From assembly GCA_018672145.1 (NCBI GenBank), contig JABHGH010000087.1, positions 1 through 10,772 of the forward strand: a DNA stretch of 10,772 nt, given 5' to 3'. The notes below the pieces were generated by a model, which saw nothing but the letters and a program-made list of their open reading frames with translations, had not been told where the DNA came from and ran no database searches. Source of the stretch: Flavobacteriaceae bacterium (GTDB lineage: Bacteria; Bacteroidota; Bacteroidia; Flavobacteriales; Flavobacteriaceae). The translations under genes were made by a program, and so were the position numbers. Positions 1 to 9,020 of this stretch are shown in pieces (the stretch's first letter is position 1; each line of letters begins with the position of its first letter).

Positions 1-188
1 AGTGGGTCGAGGAATGAATTGATCGCTGTATTATTAGCAGTAAAAGCAGCAATGGATTGGATGTCATCCGCTTGGATAATAGCCACGGGTTTTGCAGGTA
101 CAAATCCAAGCGGATTTGTTGAGCTCGTTGATGGCGTTGAACAACGGGTTAAAATTAAAACTAGAGAGCAAAGAAATAGTAGGCGCAT
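1..188 (-). CDS. Putative lipoprotein, N-terminal 62 codons only (runs off left edge)
   Basis: An open frame on the minus strand starts with ATG at 188 and has no stop before the window edge. The protein begins MRLLFLCSLVLILTRC, a positively charged start and a hydrophobic stretch ending in Cys16, followed by a Ser/Thr/Pro-rich linker (residues 17-26). This is the layout of a lipoprotein signal peptide with a flexible tether, so the mature protein would be anchored to a membrane. The residues just before the cysteine are Leu-Thr-Arg; Arg at -1 is unusual for a lipobox, which normally has Gly, Ala or Ser there. The rest (about residues 27-62, starting GFVPAKPVAIIQADD) is soluble-looking and I cannot assign it to a family. 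The gene lies 18 bp downstream of rnhB on the same strand and is probably co-transcribed. The frame is well supported by its signal peptide; function is unknown. Confidence 0.72.
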   Translation of the reverse strand, partial: MRLLFLCSLVLILTRCSTPSTSSTNPLGFVPAKPVAIIQADDIQSIAAFTANNTAINSFLDP

Positions 189-192
189 TATA

Positions 193-200
193 CAAAAATA
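193..200 (-). promoter_or_regulatory. Candidate -7 promoter element before the lipoprotein gene
   Basis: Read on the minus strand the octamer is TATTTTTG, an exact match to the Bacteroidota -7 consensus TAnnTTTG. It ends only four bases before the lipoprotein ATG, so a transcript started here would have almost no leader. It lies in the 18-bp gap after rnhB and no -33 TTTG box is evident. It may be a chance match in an AT-rich gap, and rnhB read-through could be the real source of transcription. Confidence 0.25.
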
Positions 201-206
201 ATAAAC

Positions 207-800
207 TTAAAAATCAATTTCAGTTTGCGTTGACAATAATGTAAAACTTTTTCTGTGCCACTTCGACGGACCGATTTTATGTATGCCTATCCTATGTTTT
301 TTGGTGGGATATCCTTTGTTGGTATCCCATCCGTATTCTGGAAACTCCTCATGCAGCTGCTTCATAAATCGATCCCTTTCGGTCTTTGCCAAAACAGAAG
401 CAGCTGCGATATTTAGAAAGCGTCCATCCCCCTTAATCATGCACGTATGTGGAATGTTTTGAAACGAATGAAATCGGTTTCCATCAACCAGAATATATTC
501 AGGTTTTATGGTAAGCTGTTCAATGGCAAGATGCATGGCTTCAATAGATGCATTGAGAATGTTTATTTCATCAATTCGTTCTGGAAAAACATGAGCAATG
601 GCAAAGGCAGAAGCGTCACAGACAATCTCTTCTCGCAATTGATTTCGTTGTTTAGCAGTGAGTTTTTTTGAATCAGTAAGCAATGTGTGTGAATAGGATG
701 GGGGTAGTATAACGGCTGCAGCAGTTACTGGCCCTGCGAGACAGCCTCGTCCAGCTTCGTCGGTGCCACATTCGATACGTTTTGTGTGTTGGGTTTGCAT
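207..800 (-). CDS. rnhB: Ribonuclease HII
   Basis: This 197-residue protein is a full-length type 2 RNase H, a cytoplasmic enzyme that cuts the RNA strand of RNA-DNA hybrids and nicks 5' of single ribonucleotides misincorporated into DNA. The hallmark DEAGRG motif lies at residues 14-19 and supplies the first two metal-binding acids (Asp14, Glu15) and the Gly-Arg-Gly loop. DSKKLT follows at 43-48, the third acid is Asp106 in LVDGN, and the fourth is Asp143 in the helix after the conserved stretch NIAAASVLAK (130-139). The C-terminal GYPTKKHR (163-170) and WHRKSF (181-186) are also typical. Length is normal for bacterial RnhB, and all four catalytic acids are present. The ATG at 800 puts the DEAGRG motif at the expected distance from the N-terminus. 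The lipoprotein gene follows 18 bp downstream. The porin gene is divergent, 232 bp away. Confidence 0.97.
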   Translation of the reverse strand: MQTQHTKRIECGTDEAGRGCLAGPVTAAAVILPPSYSHTLLTDSKKLTAKQRNQLREEIVCDASAFAIAHVFPERIDEINILNASIEAMHLAIEQLTIKPEYILVDGNRFHSFQNIPHTCMIKGDGRFLNIAAASVLAKTERDRFMKQLHEEFPEYGWDTNKGYPTKKHRIGIHKIGPSKWHRKSFTLLSTQTEIDF

Positions 801-966
801 GGAAAACTAAAATACGACAATGCTTTGATATGAGAATTGATTTATAAGCGTCATGCCAATAATGATAAACTCAAATTAAACGACACCTATGGAGATAATT
901 TCGGAAATTGATCAAAGTAAAGAAAAGTAATCCATTTGCTCGTTATTCTAGTTTAAGCTTAGGCAT

Positions 967-974
967 TACCTTTG
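967..974 (+). promoter_or_regulatory. Candidate promoter (-7 element) of the porin gene
   Basis: TACCTTTG matches the Bacteroidota -7 consensus TAnnTTTG exactly and continues as CA, a common form in Flavobacteria. A start site about 6-7 bases downstream would give a leader of roughly 50 nt before the porin ATG. No clear TTTG box sits at the usual upstream spacing; the nearest TTTG (936-938 region) is too far. Position in the divergent gap supports it. Confidence 0.45.
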
Positions 975-1032
975 CACTGATGTTGCCAAACCCTATAAGC
1001 ATGAAATATCTACCTTTACGCAAACAAAATAC

Positions 1033-3012
1033 ATGAAAAGTTTTTATGTGGTGTGTTTCTTGTTGTTGGCACTTTTTGTAAAAGCCCAAGAACGTCCTTT
1101 GTTAAAAAAATCGAATAAAACATTCGATTTGAAACGAGACCGTTCACTTCAAAATCAATCTAGCAATGTCTTTTCACAAAAAGATAGTCTTTTTGGGACC
1201 AATTCAAAAAAGACCATTTCCGAAACTAGACCCATTACAGATTACCTTATTATTTCTCAAAAACGAGACACTACTTTTGTAGATACGACTTTGACTATTG
1301 AAAAAGAATACAAGTTTAATTTTAGACGAAAAGATGATTTTGAACAATTAGCTTTTGCCAATTCAGGGCAAACGGTAAACAGTTTATCATTACAGGATGT
1401 ACCAAAATCAACGATCCCATCACTTGGTTTTAACGCTAAAAACCATCAGTTTTTTCAACCCGATGAGGTTTATTATTATCATGTGCCCACACCACTTACC
1501 GAAATGTATTACAAAACTGCTTTTAGTCAAGGACAATCTACGGATGTATTGATCACAGCCAATCTGAGTCCTCGATTGAACTATGCAGTTGCGTATCGTG
1601 GTCATAGGTCACTCGGGCACTATCAACATACCTTGTCTGGAGTTCGTCAATTTCGATTCTCGACACGTTATGAAAACTCCAATCAACGATATCGCCTTCG
1701 TTTTCAAATGGCCAATCAAAAAATTGAACAACAAGAAAATGGTGGGCTTGACGAAGCGTCATTAATCAATTTCAATAATAAAATAATTGAGTTTGAAGAT
1801 CGAGCACGTTTGTCTGTCAAGTTTCAAAATGCTACCAATTTTTTTACAGGAAAGCGATACTTGTTAGAACAAGATTATGCAGTGCTAATGACTTCGGATT
1901 CTATAGCAGTGCCTGCGTTGCGTTTGGGTCACCGTGTACAAACAGATTCACAGCGACACACCTTTGAGCAGTCAACACCCAGTGCTGAGTTTGGCGAAGT
2001 AAATGAAGAGCAGTCAGCAGTAAAAGATCTGATCCATTATACGACAACCCGGCATGATTTATTCGCAGTATTTGAACAATCAAAATGGGGTAAAGCAGAA
2101 GCCTACAGTTCGGCAATTGACTACCGCTATTCAACAGTACATACTTTAGACGATCCAGATGTTGGTGAGTCGAGTTTTGCAATAGGCGGTCAGTTGGAGT
2201 TTACGATTAAAGACATTGTCCTAAGCACAAAAATAGAACATGCAATAGAAAGTAATTCGATAGGTAGTTTTGCGGAAGCCGAAGTGTCTTTCCCCGAAGT
2301 AAGAGGATTTCAAGTTCGTGGGGGGTTTCGTTGGGACAAGTATTCGCCTCGTTTAACACTTCGTCAGTACCATAGTGGTTATGCTTCGTTTGTTTGGGTG
2401 TCTAATATGCATAACACCAACCGAGCATCTCTATTTTCAACCCTAACAGCACCTAAGTTGGGCTCTTTTACCGCCCAGTTTACGACGATAGATAACTATG
2501 CCTATTTTAGGGAATCAGAACAAGGGACATTGTATGCCAAGCCAGAACAATGGGGTGACCAAATCAATGTAATGAAATTTCGATGGGACAACCGATTGAT
2601 TTTCGGGAAGTTTTATGTAAACACCAATTTGCAGTTTCAACAAGTGGATAGCTCGTCTGCGCCACTCCATATTCCTGACTTTATTGGCCGCTCTTCGATT
2701 GCTTATGCAGATTACTGGTTTGATAAAGCGGCATATGTGCATATTGGTGCAACGCTAAAGCATTATTCTTCTTTTTATGCGGATTCTTACAGCCCACTTA
2801 TATCTGATTTTGTTGTGCAAAATCGTGTTAAAATTGGCGGGACTCCGCTGCTGAGTGCCTTTTTTAATGCAAAAATTCAACAAACACGGCTTTATCTTAA
2901 TGTAGATAACCTTAATGGTATATTTGAGGGCAACAATCGTTTGGCTGCTCCTGATTATCCTTATCGCGACTTTATTGTTCGCTTTGGAATTGTATGGAAT
3001 TTCTTTAAATAA
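1033..3012 (+). CDS. Putative outer-membrane porin (Porin_10-like family)
   Basis: This 659-residue protein has a Sec signal peptide (residues 1-18; Lys2, a hydrophobic core, and Val-Lys-Ala before Gln19 as the likely signal peptidase I site). The mature protein shows many alternating-polarity segments rich in Tyr, Phe and Arg, and ends in ...IVWNFFK with the aromatic terminal strand expected of an outer-membrane beta-barrel. From memory, the segment at about 79-106 (DTTFVDTTLT, then KEYKFNFRRKDDFEQL) and the VPTPLTEMYYKTAFSQGQ block at 151-168 match Flavobacteria proteins annotated 'putative porin' (Pfam Porin_10). Length is also typical. Residues 20-70 are polar, likely a disordered periplasmic region. 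Substrate is unknown; passive uptake across the outer membrane is an inference from the family name. It is transcribed alone, divergent from rnhB and convergent with gltD. Its ATG overlaps the stop of a small upstream frame (ATGA). Confidence 0.85.
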   Translation: MKSFYVVCFLLLALFVKAQERPLLKKSNKTFDLKRDRSLQNQSSNVFSQKDSLFGTNSKKTISETRPITDYLIISQKRDTTFVDTTLTIEKEYKFNFRRKDDFEQLAFANSGQTVNSLSLQDVPKSTIPSLGFNAKNHQFFQPDEVYYYHVPTPLTEMYYKTAFSQGQSTDVLITANLSPRLNYAVAYRGHRSLGHYQHTLSGVRQFRFSTRYENSNQRYRLRFQMANQKIEQQENGGLDEASLINFNNKIIEFEDRARLSVKFQNATNFFTGKRYLLEQDYAVLMTSDSIAVPALRLGHRVQTDSQRHTFEQSTPSAEFGEVNEEQSAVKDLIHYTTTRHDLFAVFEQSKWGKAEAYSSAIDYRYSTVHTLDDPDVGESSFAIGGQLEFTIKDIVLSTKIEHAIESNSIGSFAEAEVSFPEVRGFQVRGGFRWDKYSPRLTLRQYHSGYASFVWVSNMHNTNRASLFSTLTAPKLGSFTAQFTTIDNYAYFRESEQGTLYAKPEQWGDQINVMKFRWDNRLIFGKFYVNTNLQFQQVDSSSAPLHIPDFIGRSSIAYADYWFDKAAYVHIGATLKHYSSFYADSYSPLISDFVVQNRVKIGGTPLLSAFFNAKIQQTRLYLNVDNLNGIFEGNNRLAAPDYPYRDFIVRFGIVWNFFK

Positions 3013-3017
3013 GGTAC

Positions 3018-4484
3018 TTAAGGATTGCTCGGCAAGTCACCGTGAGTTTTGGTTGGCAATTGTGTCGACCCCATCAAATATTTATCCACCTGATAGGCAG
3101 CTTCTCTGCCTTCCGAAATTGCCCAAACAATAAGCGACTGTCCTCTGCGCATATCACCAGCCGAAAAGATATGTGGCACATTGGTTTGATATGTCTTTGT
3201 ATCAGCGTTGATGTTAGAGCGTGTGTCAAGACGAATACCGAGTTTTTCCGCTAAGGTTGCTTCAGGTCCTAAAAACCCTAACGCTAGTAATGCAAGGTCA
3301 CAAGGCCACACCTTTTCAGAATTCGGTTTTTCAATAATTTTAGAACGCCCGTCTTCTTGTTTTTCCCAACGAATATTTACCGTTTTAAGCCCCTTGATTC
3401 TCCCATTTTCATCACTAACAAATTCTTTTGTCATAATACTCCATTCGCGATGACTTCCTTCTTCGTGTGATGAAGAGGTTTTGTGCTTAAAGGGCCAGTA
3501 GGGCCAAGGATGATCTTCAGTTCTGTGATCAGACGGTTTTGGCAAAATTTCAAAGTTTGTCACACTCGCAGCTCCTTGACGGTTTGACGTGCCGATACAG
3601 TCAGAGCCCGTGTCTCCACCACCTATCACAATAACATTTTTACCTTGTGCGTGCAGCTCAGGATCAACTTCTGTTGCTCCATCTACCCAACGGTTGCTTT
3701 TTGGCAAGAAATCCATGGCTTGGACAACACCCTTTAAATCAGCGCCAGGAATTGGTAGTCTTCGTCGGATTGTGGCACCCCCACATAGGACAACAGCATC
3801 AAAGTTTTTTAACTTTTCTACACTGTAGTTTTTTCCAACTTCAACACCCATTTCGAAGATAATACCTTCCTCTTCAAGAAGAGATGCCCTGCGATCGATT
3901 ACATTTTTTTCTAACTTAAAGTCAGGGATTCCATAGCGTAATAATCCACCAACTTTTTCGTCACGTTCAAACACAGTAACGGTGTGTCCTGCTCTATTGA
4001 GTTGTTGGGCTGCAGCCAAACCTGCAGGGCCTGAACCGACAACAGCGATTTTTTTATTGGTTCTGTTTATTGGAGGATTCGCCTGAATCCACCCTTCTTT
4101 AAATCCACGTTCAACGATGTACTTTTCGATCATCTCAATAGAAACGGGCGGATTGACGATGCCTAATACACAAGCAGCCTCACACGGTGCGGGACACAAT
4201 CTTCCTGTGAATTCAGGGAAGTTGTTTGTTGAATGAAGAATTCGCAATGCTTTCTTCCAGTCGTTCTGATATACAGCGTCATTGAAATCGGGGATCATAT
4301 TTCCTAACGGGCAACCGCTATGACAAAAAGGAACACCACAATCCATGCAACGTGCACCTTGGTCTTGTAGTTTTTCTACTCCTGGATTTACAGTAAACTC
4401 TTTGTAGTTTTTGACACGGTCTGCAACAGGAGTGTTGGCCTCATCAATTCGATTATACTCTATAAAACCTCTTAACTTTCCCAT
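3018..4484 (-). CDS. gltD: Glutamate synthase (NADPH), small subunit
   Basis: GltD takes electrons from NADPH through FAD and iron-sulfur clusters and passes them to GltB. The 488-residue protein has the full family layout. The N-terminal ferredoxin-like domain carries Cys46, 49, 54 and 58 and then Cys97, 101 and 105, the ligands associated with the two [4Fe-4S] clusters at the subunit interface. An FAD-binding Rossmann motif follows, with VVGSGPAG at 148-155. The NADPH-binding fold has VIGGGDTG at 286-293. The FAD-contacting SAGDMRRGQS lies at 441-450. No key residue is missing, and length matches the usual 470-490. The start is 1 base after the gltB stop, so translation is probably coupled. 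The gene ends 5 bp from the stop of the convergent porin gene, with no hairpin terminator visible between them. Confidence 0.97.
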   Translation of the reverse strand: MGKLRGFIEYNRIDEANTPVADRVKNYKEFTVNPGVEKLQDQGARCMDCGVPFCHSGCPLGNMIPDFNDAVYQNDWKKALRILHSTNNFPEFTGRLCPAPCEAACVLGIVNPPVSIEMIEKYIVERGFKEGWIQANPPINRTNKKIAVVGSGPAGLAAAQQLNRAGHTVTVFERDEKVGGLLRYGIPDFKLEKNVIDRRASLLEEEGIIFEMGVEVGKNYSVEKLKNFDAVVLCGGATIRRRLPIPGADLKGVVQAMDFLPKSNRWVDGATEVDPELHAQGKNVIVIGGGDTGSDCIGTSNRQGAASVTNFEILPKPSDHRTEDHPWPYWPFKHKTSSSHEEGSHREWSIMTKEFVSDENGRIKGLKTVNIRWEKQEDGRSKIIEKPNSEKVWPCDLALLALGFLGPEATLAEKLGIRLDTRSNINADTKTYQTNVPHIFSAGDMRRGQSLIVWAISEGREAAYQVDKYLMGSTQLPTKTHGDLPSNP

Positions 4485-4485
4485 A

Positions 4486-7400
4486 TTAATTTACTTCTTG
4501 TTTTGCCTCTTCAGCCAAGCGAGCTAATGCTTTTTTGTAGTCAGTAGGCATTACTTTTATAAAATTCTTTTGCTCTGTTTCCCACTTATTGAGAATAGCA
4601 GTCGCTTTTTCACTTGTAGTATATTCCTTATGATTTGTTATCAACTGTTTAAGTTGTTGTAAATCATCGCGTCCAGGATCTTCGAGTCCGATCATTTCCA
4701 TATTGAAGTTACGCTCATCAAATTTGCCGTTTGGGGAATAGAGATACGCAATTCCCCCACTCATTCCAGCAGCAAAATTACGACCAAATTCCCCCAGTAT
4801 CACAGCCACTCCTCCGGTCATGTACTCACAGCCGTGATCTCCAATTCCTTCGACAACAGCACTTGCGCCGGAATTACGCACACAGAATCTTTCACCTGCA
4901 ATCCCATTAATATAGGCCTCGCCAGCTGTAGCTCCGTAAAGGGCTACATTTCCAACGATGATGTTTTCTTCGGCCTTAAACGACACTTCGTCTGGAATTC
5001 GAGCAACAAGTCTAGCACCCGACAATCCCTTGCCAAAATAATCGTTACAGTTTCCAATCGTTTCCAAATGCAAACCTCTTGTAGCAAAGCATCCAAAGCT
5101 TTGTCCAGCCGAGCCAGTAAAATATATTTTTAATGTATTTTCAGGAAGTCCTTCAGCTCCGTATTTTTTGGAAATTTCGTTGCTCAAAATCGCTCCAACG
5201 CTGCGGTTAGTGTTTTTAATCGGCAGCTTTAGGGTTTGTGGTTCTAGCTTCTCTAATGCCTTATTCCCTTTGTTGATAAGCGTAAAGTCTAGAACATTTT
5301 CCAGTTTGTGATCTTGCTTTACTGTGTTGCGTTCTGGTGTATTTGGATCAACATTAGGTTTGTAAAGGATATTTGACAAGTCAATTCCTTTTGCTTTATA
5401 ATGATCAATTGCACCGCTCATGTTCAGTTTTTGACTTTGCCCAACCATTTCGTCTATTGTTCTAAAACCAAGTTGCGCCATAATACCTCGTAGTTCTTCA
5501 GCGACAAAATGCATAAAATTAACGACGTGTTCTGGTTTTCCCTTAAAGTTTTTACGAAGCTCTGGATCTTGGGTTGCGATACCAACAGGACAAGTGTTGA
5601 GGTGACAAGCACGCATCATAATACATCCGGTAGCGACTAGAGGAGCAGTTGAAAACCCAAATTCTTCAGCACCCAAAAGACAAGCGATTGCAACATCACG
5701 ACCTGTTTTCATTTGACCGTCACACTCCAATACGATTCTGCCTCTAAGGTCATTGAGAACAAGCGTTTGTTGCGCCTCAGCAATCCCTAATTCCCACGGT
5801 AATCCTGCGTGTTTAAGGGACGTAAGGGGAGAAGCACCTGTTCCCCCGTCAAAGCCAGATATCAAAATAACGTCTGCTTTTGCTTTGGCAACCCCCGCTG
5901 CAATCGTACCCACGCCCACTTCAGAAACCAGTTTCACATTGATTCTCGCTTCACGGTTTGCATTTTTTAGGTCATAAATGAGCTGAGCCAAATCCTCAAT
6001 CGAATAGATGTCGTGGTGAGGAGGAGGTGAAATGAGTCCTACATATGGCGTAGAATTTCTCACAGACGCAATATATGGATTGACTTTCGCACCTGGCAAT
6101 TGGCCACCTTCGCCAGGCTTGGCGCCTTGCGCCATCTTAATCTGAATTTCTTTCGCACTTGACAGATAGTGTGACGATACGCCAAAGCGCCCAGAGGCAA
6201 CTTGCTTAATCGCACTATTACGCCAATCACCATCTTCATCACGAACAAACCTGCGGGGATCTTCTCCGCCCTCTCCAGAGTTGCTTTTACCTCCGATACG
6301 GTTCATAGCTTTTGCCAAAGTTTCATGTGCCTCTTCACTAATTGACCCTAGTGACATGGCTCCTGTCTTAAATCGCTTTGCGATGGAAGTCCAAGATTCT
6401 ACTTCTTCAATAGGAACAGGATCCAATTCTGTAAACGAAAACATCCCACGAATGGTCATGAGTTGACGCGATTGATCATTAACTAATTGAGCGTATTGCT
6501 CATAGCTTTCGTATTTGTCTTGGCGTGTAGCAACCTGAAGTTTTGCAATCGTAGCTGGGTTCAGCATATGGGCTTCACCATTCCTACGCCAGCGGTAACT
6601 TCCGCCAATTTCCAGATCAACATCGTCTTCGCTCACTGGGTTTGCGAAAGCAAGAGAGTGGCGCTTTGCGATTTCCTTTTCAACTTCAAAGAGACCAATT
6701 CCTTCGATGCGAGTAGGTGTATTGCAGAAGAATTCGTTGATGAATTTCTGATTCAATCCTAGGGCTTCAAAAATTTGAGCGCCACGGTAGGAGTGAAGAG
6801 TAGAAATTCCAATTTTATTCATGATTTTAACAAGCCCTTTTTCAATGGCTTTGTTAAAGTTTTCAATTGCTTGCCCAGCTGTAATTTGAATTCGATCTTG
6901 AGTACTAACAAGGTTCTCAATGATTTCATTTACCATATAGGGATTGATGGCACTTGCGCCATAACCAAATAAGGTGGCAAAATGATGTGGTTCTCTAGGT
7001 TCAGCAGATTCGATAACAATACCGAAATTTGATCGCATACCATGTTTTGTCATGCCATGATGTACAGCTGAACATGCAAGTAGCATGGGAATAGGTGCTT
7101 GTTTTTTGTCCATTCCACGATCTGACAATATGATGATGTTTGCTCCTTGGCTTACGTTTTCTTTTACATTGTCGACCAGTTTTTCAAGTGCCTCCTGCAG
7201 CCCATTATGACCTTTTTCGATGGTGTAAAGAACAGAAACAGATGCGCTCTTAAAGTTATCGTGCTTGATGAATTTAATTTTAACTAAATCCTCATTTGAA
7301 ATGATCGGGTTTTGAATGCGAAGTTTTTTGGCATGAATTGGGTCAACGGAAAAAAGATTATAGTCGCTACCTATGGATAGTGATGTGTCTGTGACAATCT

Positions 7401-8994
7401 CTTCTCGAATTCCGTCAAGCGGAGGATTTGTTACCTGTGCAAAAAGTTGTTTAAAGTAGTTATAAAGAAGCTGTGGTTTGTGAGACAGTACGGCGAGCGG
7501 GGTGTCTGACCCCATTGAGCCAATTGCTTCTTTACCGACAGACATCATTGGTATGATCAAGGTCTTAATGTCTTCTTCGGTATAGCCAAATGCCTTAAGT
7601 CTGTGTACGTAACTGGTTTTTTCCTTTATTGTTTTATCTTGGGTGTATGGTACCTCCTTAAGCGGGAGTAAGTTTTTGTCTAACCAATCCTGATAAGGTT
7701 GTTTAGATGCTATAATATTCTTTATTTCTTTATCCTCTACAATTCTCCCTTCGCTCATATCAACCAAAAACATACGTCCCGGTTCAAGACGTCCATGCTT
7801 GGTGACATTGGCAGGGTCGATTTCGATTACTCCAGTTTCCGATGACATAACGACATAACCGTCTTTTGTGACAGTGTATCTTGATGGGCGCAGCCCATTT
7901 CTATCAAGGAGGGCCCCGATATAATTTCCGTCTGTAAATGGAATGGAAGCAGGACCATCCCATGGCTCCATGATACAGGAGTTAAAAGAATAGAAAGCTT
8001 TTTTGATTGGGTCCATGCTTTTGTGACGTTCCCAAGCTTCAGGAACCATCATCATCATGACCTCTGGAAGCGATCTTCCTGTGTGAAGTAACAATTCAAC
8101 AACCATATCCATTGATGCAGAATCTGACTTCCCTGTCAAAACGGTAGGTAAAATTGCTTTTATGTCATCTCCGAAAAAATCACTTTCAAGTAACTCTTCA
8201 CGTGCCTTCATGCGATTTAGGTTGCCACGATAGGTATTTATTTCCCCATTGTGACACATATAACGAAATGGTTGTGCAAGATCCCAAGTGGGAAAGGTGT
8301 TTGTTGAAAAGCGTTGGTGAACCAAAGCGAGTCGGGTCACAACACGCTTGTCAGTCAAGTCAGAGTAAAACTTTTCAATATCTTCAGGAACAAGGAGACC
8401 TTTGTAGATAAGGGTTCGTGTTGACAAACTCGGAAGGTAGAAGTAGCTTGCTTGCGACATTTTGGTTGCATACACCTTGTGCTCAGCAATTTTTCTGGCA
8501 ATAAAAGTTTTTGTGTTTAATTCTTTTTCGTTGAGTTTTATGCTTTTGTTGGCACGAACAAAAACCTGCTCCATGTGTGGTAACGTACGCGCTGCAATCT
8601 CACCAACGACACTTTGATTTGTAGGTACTTTTCTCCATCCAATGACTTCAAGCCCTTGTTTTTCGAATTCTTCGTTGAGAGTGGTAATGCAAAAACTTCT
8701 TTGATTTTCTTTTGAGGGCAAGAAAACCATTCCCATTGCGTATGTTGTTGGTTCGGGCAATGAAAAGTCACAGACTTTCTTTAAGAAATCGTGCGGTATA
8801 TCAATGAGGATACCGGCTCCATCACCTGTCTTTCCATCGGCGCTAACTGCACCACGATGCTCTAATTTTACAAGGATATCAAGCGCTTTGTGAATAATGT
8901 CGTTCGTGCGCTTACCTTCTAAGCTACAGATAAAACCAGCACCGCAGTTATCGTGCTCAAATTGGGGGTCGTATAGTCCTTGTTTTCTCATCAT
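4486..8994 (-). CDS. gltB: Glutamate synthase (NADPH), large subunit
   Basis: GltB catalyses L-glutamine + 2-oxoglutarate + 2 e- to two L-glutamate, working with GltD in the cytoplasm. At 1502 residues it is normal for a bacterial alpha subunit. Order of domains: a class II (Ntn) glutaminase domain, where Cys17 in DNCGAGF is the nucleophile freed by removal of a 16-residue propeptide (about 17-430); a central domain (about 450-760); an FMN-binding synthase domain (about 850-1230) that includes GEGGQLPGAKV (961-971), SGFDGGTGASP (1046-1056) and the [3Fe-4S] ligands Cys1124, Cys1130 and Cys1135 in the C-x5-C-x4-C pattern; and a C-terminal beta-helix with Gly-rich repeats (about 1265-1450). All key residues are present. 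There are two ATGs in a row at the start; either would be cut away during maturation. It heads the gltBD operon and is divergent from nhaD. Confidence 0.98.
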   Translation of the reverse strand: MMRKQGLYDPQFEHDNCGAGFICSLEGKRTNDIIHKALDILVKLEHRGAVSADGKTGDGAGILIDIPHDFLKKVCDFSLPEPTTYAMGMVFLPSKENQRSFCITTLNEEFEKQGLEVIGWRKVPTNQSVVGEIAARTLPHMEQVFVRANKSIKLNEKELNTKTFIARKIAEHKVYATKMSQASYFYLPSLSTRTLIYKGLLVPEDIEKFYSDLTDKRVVTRLALVHQRFSTNTFPTWDLAQPFRYMCHNGEINTYRGNLNRMKAREELLESDFFGDDIKAILPTVLTGKSDSASMDMVVELLLHTGRSLPEVMMMMVPEAWERHKSMDPIKKAFYSFNSCIMEPWDGPASIPFTDGNYIGALLDRNGLRPSRYTVTKDGYVVMSSETGVIEIDPANVTKHGRLEPGRMFLVDMSEGRIVEDKEIKNIIASKQPYQDWLDKNLLPLKEVPYTQDKTIKEKTSYVHRLKAFGYTEEDIKTLIIPMMSVGKEAIGSMGSDTPLAVLSHKPQLLYNYFKQLFAQVTNPPLDGIREEIVTDTSLSIGSDYNLFSVDPIHAKKLRIQNPIISNEDLVKIKFIKHDNFKSASVSVLYTIEKGHNGLQEALEKLVDNVKENVSQGANIIILSDRGMDKKQAPIPMLLACSAVHHGMTKHGMRSNFGIVIESAEPREPHHFATLFGYGASAINPYMVNEIIENLVSTQDRIQITAGQAIENFNKAIEKGLVKIMNKIGISTLHSYRGAQIFEALGLNQKFINEFFCNTPTRIEGIGLFEVEKEIAKRHSLAFANPVSEDDVDLEIGGSYRWRRNGEAHMLNPATIAKLQVATRQDKYESYEQYAQLVNDQSRQLMTIRGMFSFTELDPVPIEEVESWTSIAKRFKTGAMSLGSISEEAHETLAKAMNRIGGKSNSGEGGEDPRRFVRDEDGDWRNSAIKQVASGRFGVSSHYLSSAKEIQIKMAQGAKPGEGGQLPGAKVNPYIASVRNSTPYVGLISPPPHHDIYSIEDLAQLIYDLKNANREARINVKLVSEVGVGTIAAGVAKAKADVILISGFDGGTGASPLTSLKHAGLPWELGIAEAQQTLVLNDLRGRIVLECDGQMKTGRDVAIACLLGAEEFGFSTAPLVATGCIMMRACHLNTCPVGIATQDPELRKNFKGKPEHVVNFMHFVAEELRGIMAQLGFRTIDEMVGQSQKLNMSGAIDHYKAKGIDLSNILYKPNVDPNTPERNTVKQDHKLENVLDFTLINKGNKALEKLEPQTLKLPIKNTNRSVGAILSNEISKKYGAEGLPENTLKIYFTGSAGQSFGCFATRGLHLETIGNCNDYFGKGLSGARLVARIPDEVSFKAEENIIVGNVALYGATAGEAYINGIAGERFCVRNSGASAVVEGIGDHGCEYMTGGVAVILGEFGRNFAAGMSGGIAYLYSPNGKFDERNFNMEMIGLEDPGRDDLQQLKQLITNHKEYTTSEKATAILNKWETEQKNFIKVMPTDYKKALARLAEEAKQEVN

Positions 8995-9001
8995 AGTGTT
9001 C

Positions 9002-9009
9002 CAAATATA
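9002..9009 (-). promoter_or_regulatory. Candidate proximal -7 element of gltBD
   Basis: Read on the minus strand the octamer is TATATTTG, an exact match to TAnnTTTG, followed by another G. It ends 7 bases before the gltB ATG, so a transcript starting here would be essentially leaderless. The same nine bases, TATATTTGG, occur in front of nhaD on the other strand. No -33 box is visible at the expected distance. Confidence 0.35.
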
Positions 9010-9020
9010 TCCAACAGATT

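Noticed and set aside
19..201. Plus-strand 60-residue open frame at the left end
   Set aside because: It is antisense to the lipoprotein frame, which has a convincing signal peptide; the plus-strand product has no recognisable features.
807..814. TATTTTAG on the minus strand as the rnhB -7 element
   Set aside because: It has a mismatch to TAnnTTTG in the conserved half, and no upstream box supports it, so I did not list a promoter.
4834..5133. Plus-strand open frames inside gltB and gltD (for example 99 residues here)
   Set aside because: They are shadows of intact, well-conserved genes on the minus strand and show no family features.
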